Assembly: GCA_024639455.1 (NCBI GenBank)
Contig: JAHEIH010000026.1
Span: forward strand, 180,987 to 244,986
Reading direction: 5' to 3'
DNA length: 64,000 bases
Source: Cellvibrionales bacterium
Lineage (GTDB): Bacteria > Pseudomonadota > Gammaproteobacteria > Pseudomonadales > JAHEIH01
Under the pieces are notes generated by a model that did no database searches, had not been told where the DNA came from, and worked only from the letters and a program-made list of their open reading frames with translations. Of this stretch, positions 58,333-64,000 are shown in pieces. Made by a program: the position numbers and the translations under genes. The first letter of the stretch is position 1. Each line of letters starts with the position of its first letter.

Positions 58333-58716
58333 ATGGCTTCAGCCAACACATCCATCCCTGCCCCATCTCTTGGTAAGTTATTATTTTTACCAAGTATTTT
58401 CGGACTCACATTAGCAGCTTTTTCACTCGCTTGGAGTGTGGATGCAGCCATATCGGCTGCCATAGGAGCAACAACCGCTCTCCTGCCAACGATGTACTTT
58501 GCTATCAAGTTGTTTCGCTACCGCGGTGCGAGCAAGGCAAATTTGATAGTGCACGAATTCTATCGCGCTGAATCGGGCAAATTTGTCCTTACGGCGGTGT
58601 TGTTTGCGGTAACCTTTGCCAGCTATAAAGCAGTGGTCACGGTTGCTCTTTTTGGTGGCTTTGTTATTACCACCGTGGCGATCTGGTTTACAGCACATCG
58701 CAGCTTGGCGCGATAA
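58333..58716 (+). CDS. atpI: ATP synthase subunit I
   Basis: A 127-residue inner-membrane protein with four hydrophobic helices that helps assemble the c-ring. It matches AtpI by placement and pattern (FLPSIFGLTLAAFSLAW...AAIGATTALLPTMYFAIKLF). The ATG at 58333 was chosen because an earlier in-frame ATG adds 15 polar residues. It is the first gene of atpIBEFHAGD. Confidence 0.85.
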   Translation: MASANTSIPAPSLGKLLFLPSIFGLTLAAFSLAWSVDAAISAAIGATTALLPTMYFAIKLFRYRGASKANLIVHEFYRAESGKFVLTAVLFAVTFASYKAVVTVALFGGFVITTVAIWFTAHRSLAR

Positions 58717-58751
58717 CACAATTTTTTAATTTTGACTGAGAGAGCAATTGA

Positions 58752-59681
<930 letters not shown>

Positions 59682-59723
59682 TTTTTTTTGTAACTTAAAC
59701 TTTAAATCGTTTTTTAACGTTAA

Positions 59724-59972
<249 letters not shown>

Positions 59973-60035
59973 GTTTAATTTGAATCGAGCCCCAGTCTGC
60001 TGGGATTAATTAAATAAACAAACAGAGGTGTCGTC

Positions 60036-60506
60036 GTGAACATTAATCTGACGATTATTGGTCAGTCACTGTCTTTCTTGTTCTTCGTGTGGTTCTGCAT
60101 GAAGTTCGTATGGCCCTTTATCATCAGCGCCATGCAAGAACGTGAGCAAAAAATTGCTGACGGTCTGGCAGCCGCTGATCGTGCTAGCCACGATTTGGAA
60201 TTGGCCCAAGAAAAAGCAGTGCAACGTTTGGCAGAAGCCAAAACAGAAGCAGCATCTATCGTAGACGCCGCCAACAAGCGCGCTAACCAGATTATCGAGG
60301 AAGCGAAAAACGCTGCTCGTGAAGAAGGTGACCGTTTGAAAGCTGCCGCTCAAGCTGAGATTGAGCAAGAAGTTAACCGTGCGAAGGAAGCGCTGCGCGC
60401 TCAAATCGCTACGTTGGCTATCGATGGTGCTGAGAAAGTATTGCAAGGTACTGTGGACAAGAAAGCTCACACTGCCATGTTGGATCAACTGGCAGAGAGC
60501 CTATAA
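60036..60506 (+). CDS. atpF: ATP synthase Fo subunit b
   Basis: A 156-residue stator with one N-terminal helix ([20 protein letters not shown]) and a long charged coiled coil. It starts at GTG 60036 after AGAGGTG. It links Fo to the delta subunit encoded next. Confidence 0.96.
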   Translation: MNINLTIIGQSLSFLFFVWFCMKFVWPFIISAMQEREQKIADGLAAADRASHDLELAQEKAVQRLAEAKTEAASIVDAANKRANQIIEEAKNAAREEGDRLKAAAQAEIEQEVNRAKEALRAQIATLAIDGAEKVLQGTVDKKAHTAMLDQLAESL

Positions 60507-60517
60507 GCGAGGGTCAC

Positions 60518-61054
60518 ATGGCTGAATTAAGCACATTGGCACGACCCTACGCTAAGGCAGCGTTTGAATTCGCTGTTGACGCGGGTGCTCTTGATCAGTG
60601 GTCGTCGCAACTCAACCTATTAGCTGCTATCGTAGCTGATAGCAAGGTTGCTGCGTTGTTGGCTTCACCAGCACAAACCACTGAGTACCAAGCGGGACAA
60701 CTGATTGCCGTTTGTGGTGATGAGTTGGGCGCCGGAGTACAAAATTTTGTACGCGTGTTAGCTGAAAACAAGCGCTTGAGCTTGTTGCCTAACGTCGCAG
60801 TTTTGTTCGCTGAGTTCAAAGCCAATCGCGAGCGCAGCATCGATGTCAACATCGATACCGCTTTCGCTTTGACCGCCACTGTCGAGAAAAAACTCGCAGC
60901 AGCACTCAGCAAAAAACTGGAAAGAGACGTTGTTGTGTCTTCACAGGTGGACGAATCACTCATTGGTGGTGTGGTTATCCGCGCCGCCGACGTGGTCATC
61001 GATGCATCTATTCGTGGACGCTTAGACAAACTCACCAAGGCAATGAATTCGTAA
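60518..61054 (+). CDS. atpH: ATP synthase F1 subunit delta
   Basis: A 178-residue peripheral stalk protein starting LSTLARPYAKAAFEFAVDAG and ending with the delta signature DESLIGGVVIRAADVVIDASIRGRLDKL. It lies 11 bases after atpF. Confidence 0.96.
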   Translation: MAELSTLARPYAKAAFEFAVDAGALDQWSSQLNLLAAIVADSKVAALLASPAQTTEYQAGQLIAVCGDELGAGVQNFVRVLAENKRLSLLPNVAVLFAEFKANRERSIDVNIDTAFALTATVEKKLAAALSKKLERDVVVSSQVDESLIGGVVIRAADVVIDASIRGRLDKLTKAMNS

Positions 61055-61093
61055 AGTGAACAACCTTGTTGTTCACCGATAGAGGAAATAGCA

Positions 61094-62638
61094 ATGCAGC
61101 AGCTGAATCCATCCGAGATTAGCGAAATTATTAAAGGACGCATCGAGCAGCTCGATGTAACCAGTCAGGCACAAAACGAAGGTACTGTCGTTTCTGTGAC
61201 TGATGGTATTATCCGCGTTCACGGTCTGACCGACGTAATGTACGGTGAAATGATCGAATTTGAAGGCGGTGTTTACGGTATGGCACTGAACCTGGAGCGT
61301 GATTCAGTTGGTGCCGTAGTACTGGGTGATTACAAGTCAATCGCCGAAGGTCAAACCTGTAAGTGTACCGGCCGTGTATTGGAAGTGCCTGTTGGTCCTG
61401 AATTGCAAGGTCGCGTGGTAGATGCACTGGGTAACCCCATCGACGGCAAAGGCCCTATCAATGCCAAGCAAACTGACCTGTTGGAAAAAGTTGCACCTGG
61501 CGTTATTGACCGTCAATCAGTTGATCAGCCCGTACAAATCGGTCTGAAAGCTGTTGATGCGATGGTACCCATTGGTCGCGGTCAGCGTGAGTTGATCATT
61601 GGTGACCGTCAGATCGGTAAATCAGCGATTGCTGTTGACGCCATCATCAACCAAAAAGGTACCGGTATTAAGTGTATCTATGTAGCGGTTGGCCAGAAGG
61701 CTTCTTCGATCGCTGCAGTAGTGCGTAAACTGGAAGAGCACGGTGCAATGGATCACACCATTGTCGTTGCAGCGACAGCTTCTGATCCTGCAGCAATGCA
61801 GTTCTTAGCACCTTTCGCTGGCTGTTCAATGGGTGAATACTACCGCGATCGCGGTGAAGACGCGCTGATCATTTACGATGACTTGACCAAGCAAGCTTGG
61901 GCATATCGCCAGATCTCATTGTTGCTGCGCCGTCCACCAGGTCGTGAAGCATATCCCGGTGACGTATTCTACCTCCACTCACGTCTCTTGGAGCGCGCTG
62001 CGCGCGTTAACGCTGACTACGTTGAGCGTTTCACCAACGGTGAAGTGAAAGGTAAAACCGGTTCATTGACAGCTCTGCCTGTGATTGAAACTCAAGCGGG
62101 TGACGTATCAGCTTTCGTACCGACCAACGTAATTTCTATTACTGACGGTCAGATCTTCTTGGAAGCCAGCATGTTCAACGCCGGTATTCGTCCTGCGATG
62201 AACGCGGGTATCTCGGTTTCACGTGTAGGTGGTTCTGCACAAACCAAGATCATGAAGAAATTGTCTGGTGGTATTCGTACCGCACTGGCTCAGTACCGTG
62301 AATTGGCAGCGTTCTCTCAGTTCGCTTCTGATTTGGACGAAGCCACTAAGGCACAGCTTAACCACGGTGAGCGTGTAACCGAGTTGATGAAACAAACTCA
62401 GTATGCGCCACAAAACGTGGCACAAATGGGCTTGATGGTATTCTGCGCAAACGAAGGTCACTTGAACGATGTTGAAGTGAACAAGATCCAAGCGTTTGAA
62501 TCTGCCCTGTTGGCTTTTGCTAAAGCTGAGTACAGCGACGTGATGGACGCCATCGCTCAAAGCGGTGACTGGAACGACGAGTACCAGGCTAAATTCAAAG
62601 AAATGGTTGAGAAGTTTAAGGCAACTCAAACTTACTAA
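61094..62638 (+). CDS. atpA: ATP synthase F1 subunit alpha
   Basis: A 514-residue non-catalytic nucleotide-binding subunit. It has the Walker [19 protein letters not shown], the catalytic-interface Arg in the [10 protein letters not shown] segment and the C-terminal domain ending [10 protein letters not shown]. The start follows an AGAGGAAATAGC site. Confidence 0.98.
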   Translation: MQQLNPSEISEIIKGRIEQLDVTSQAQNEGTVVSVTDGIIRVHGLTDVMYGEMIEFEGGVYGMALNLERDSVGAVVLGDYKSIAEGQTCKCTGRVLEVPVGPELQGRVVDALGNPIDGKGPINAKQTDLLEKVAPGVIDRQSVDQPVQIGLKAVDAMVPIGRGQRELIIGDRQIGKSAIAVDAIINQKGTGIKCIYVAVGQKASSIAAVVRKLEEHGAMDHTIVVAATASDPAAMQFLAPFAGCSMGEYYRDRGEDALIIYDDLTKQAWAYRQISLLLRRPPGREAYPGDVFYLHSRLLERAARVNADYVERFTNGEVKGKTGSLTALPVIETQAGDVSAFVPTNVISITDGQIFLEASMFNAGIRPAMNAGISVSRVGGSAQTKIMKKLSGGIRTALAQYRELAAFSQFASDLDEATKAQLNHGERVTELMKQTQYAPQNVAQMGLMVFCANEGHLNDVEVNKIQAFESALLAFAKAEYSDVMDAIAQSGDWNDEYQAKFKEMVEKFKATQTY

Positions 62639-62646
62639 ACCCGGGT

Positions 62647-62664
62647 GTGGGGCTTTGGCCCCAC
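62647..62664 (+). other. Hairpin in the atpA-atpG gap
   Basis: GTGGGGC (62647-62653) and GCCCCAC (62658-62664) form a perfect 7-bp stem with a TTTG loop and no U-run. It may limit or protect part of the mRNA so that subunits are made in unequal amounts. Confidence 0.55.
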
Positions 62665-62693
62665 TCATTGAACCAAGAATTTAGGTAAAGAGC

Positions 62694-63560
62694 ATGGCAA
62701 GCGGAAAAGAAATTCGTTCACAAATCTCCAGTATTCAAAGTACTCAGAAAATTACGAGTGCGATGGAGATGGTGGCTGCCAGTAAAATGCGTAAAGCTCA
62801 GGACCGTATGCAATTGGGTAAACCTTACTCAAAAAGCATTCGTGCCGTTGTTGCCCACTTAGCGGGCGCAAACTCTGAGTACAAGCACGTTTACATGCAA
62901 GAACGCAGTGAAGTGAAGCGCGTTGGCTTTATCGTGGTATCAACCGACCGTGGTTTGTGTGGCGGTTTGAACATTAACGTGTTCAAAGCGGCATTACGCG
63001 CCATGGCGGCCGAGAAAGAACTCGGCCACGAGATTGATATCTGCACCGTCGGTGCTAAAGCTGTCAGCTTCTTCAACAGCGTGGGTGGCAACGTTGTCGC
63101 TTCAGTTCGTGACCTGGGTGAAGCACCCGAGTTAGAGCAGCTGATCGGTAGTGTTAAAACCATGTTGGATGCGTTTGAAGACGGCACCATCGACAAGCTG
63201 TACTTGATGAGCAATGAGTTCATCAACACCATGACGCAAAAACCTGAGCAGTTGCAATTGTTGCCACTGTCGACGGGTGAAGATGAAGAGCAACACCACT
63301 TGTGGGACTTCATCTACGAGCCAAGTGCAGAAGAACTGCTAGATGGCCTTTTGCAGCGCTACATTGAGTCGCAAGTCTACCAAGCAGTGGTAGAAAACAT
63401 CGCCTGTGAGCAAGCCTCACGTATGTTGGCAATGAAGAATGCGACCGATAACGCGGGTGAGTTAATTGGCGAACTGCAGTTGATATACAACAAAGCGCGT
63501 CAAGCAGCTATTACTCAGGAATTGTCAGAGATTGTGGGTGGTGCGGCAGCGGTTTCATAA
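62694..63560 (+). CDS. atpG: ATP synthase F1 subunit gamma
   Basis: A 288-residue rotor shaft. It has the N-terminal helix [30 protein letters not shown] in the middle and the C-terminal helix [21 protein letters not shown]. It begins 55 bases after atpA, across a hairpin. Confidence 0.97.
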   Translation: MASGKEIRSQISSIQSTQKITSAMEMVAASKMRKAQDRMQLGKPYSKSIRAVVAHLAGANSEYKHVYMQERSEVKRVGFIVVSTDRGLCGGLNINVFKAALRAMAAEKELGHEIDICTVGAKAVSFFNSVGGNVVASVRDLGEAPELEQLIGSVKTMLDAFEDGTIDKLYLMSNEFINTMTQKPEQLQLLPLSTGEDEEQHHLWDFIYEPSAEELLDGLLQRYIESQVYQAVVENIACEQASRMLAMKNATDNAGELIGELQLIYNKARQAAITQELSEIVGGAAAVS

Positions 63561-63620
63561 TCGCCCGATACCCACATTCTGAGAGAAGTTTGAAACTTAA
63601 AATTGAAGAGGACCCGCAAG

Positions 63621-64000
63621 ATGAGTAGCGGAAAAATCGTTCAGATCATTGGTGCAGTAATCGACGTGGAATTCCCACGTGAAGCAGTACCTTCAGTGTA
63701 TGATGCGCTGGTTGTGGCCGACAAAGGCCTGACCCTTGAAGTTCAACAGCAGTTGGGTGACGGTGTAGTACGCGCCATTGCCATGGGTTCTTCAGAAGGT
63801 TTGAGCCGCGGTCTGTCTGTTGACAACACGAAAGCCCCCATCCAAGTACCCGTAGGTCTTGAGACTCTCGGCCGTATTATGGACGTATTGGGTAACCCCA
63901 TCGATGAGTGTGGCCCTATCGGCGAACAAGAGCGCGCCTCTATTCACCGTAAAGCGCCTGCTTACGATGAATTGGCGGCTTCAGCAGAACTGCTGGAAAC
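63621..64000 (+). CDS. atpD: ATP synthase F1 subunit beta, N-terminal part (cut by window edge)
   Basis: The frame opens at ATG 63621 after GAGGACCC and reads [20 protein letters not shown], then [22 protein letters not shown] and [19 protein letters not shown], which are the N-terminal barrel and hinge of the catalytic beta subunit. About 126 residues are visible; the Walker A motif lies beyond the edge. Confidence 0.97.
   Translation, partial: MSSGKIVQIIGAVIDVEFPREAVPSVYDALVVADKGLTLEVQQQLGDGVVRAIAMGSSEGLSRGLSVDNTKAPIQVPVGLETLGRIMDVLGNPIDECGPIGEQERASIHRKAPAYDELAASAELLE

Overview
The window is a core chromosomal segment of a gammaproteobacterium, 64 kb long, that spans the replication-origin neighbourhood. 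Its gene order is pseudomonad-like: tsaC-hemF-aroE, dprA-LysM protein facing def-fmt-rsmB-trkA-trkH, glyQ-glyS, gyrB-recF-dnaN-dnaA, rpmH-rnpA-yidD-yidC-mnmE-mnmG-rsmG-parA-parB, then atpIBEFHAG and the start of atpD. Together with a cox cluster, a zinc-uptake cluster, cytochromes c4/c5 and a B12-dependent btuB, this suggests an aerobic, probably marine relative of Cellvibrionales/Spongiibacteraceae within or near Pseudomonadales. The lineage is inferred from synteny and protein style, not from a search. No phage, insertion sequence, CRISPR array, tRNA or rRNA was seen.

Layout. 1-3970: a MarR-type regulator (partial) and gpsA on the minus strand, ybaK, and a cobalamin riboswitch controlling btuB. 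3982-5666: cytochrome c5, cytochrome c4 and dsbA (minus strand). 5778-6769: engB, then a gap holding a probable small RNA (Spot 42/ErsA locus) and a long palindrome. 6770-13280: polA, an M48 protease lipoprotein and znuA (minus), divergent from znuC-znuB (plus). 13277-20860: cytochrome c oxidase (coxB-coxA-ctaG-coxC) and its assembly genes (SURF1, a membrane protein, ctaB, Sco), but no ctaA. 21065-26225: a MATE transporter, an unknown protein, a YheV-like zinc ribbon, a gamma carbonic anhydrase, aroE, hemF and tsaC. 26319-28963: two amidohydrolases, one of which has lost its metal ligands. 29055-37923: dprA, a LysM protein, def, fmt, rsmB, trkA, trkH and an LpxL-type acyltransferase. 38060-43046: glyQ, glyS, plsC and a Rieske oxygenase. 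43063-58169: the origin region. 58333-64000: the ATP synthase operon.

The genes form recognisable working groups. Replication initiation and segregation are represented by dnaA, dnaN, recF, gyrB and parAB, with two perfect parS sites inside recF. There are two origin-like intergenic stretches, dnaA-rpmH and mnmE-mnmG. Respiration is represented by cytochromes c4/c5, an aa3-type oxidase with a cytochrome c domain on CoxB, haem O synthase, copper chaperones and F1Fo ATP synthase. Translation start and protein export are represented by def/fmt, rsmB, glyQS and yidC/yidD.

Most of the window is ordinary housekeeping DNA. The parts most worth a second look are non-coding: the sigma-E-promoter small RNA downstream of engB, the adjacent 107-bp palindrome with two competing folds, the riboswitch output hairpins, and the second DnaA-box cluster upstream of mnmG. 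Among proteins, the degenerate amidohydrolase and the missing ctaA stand out.
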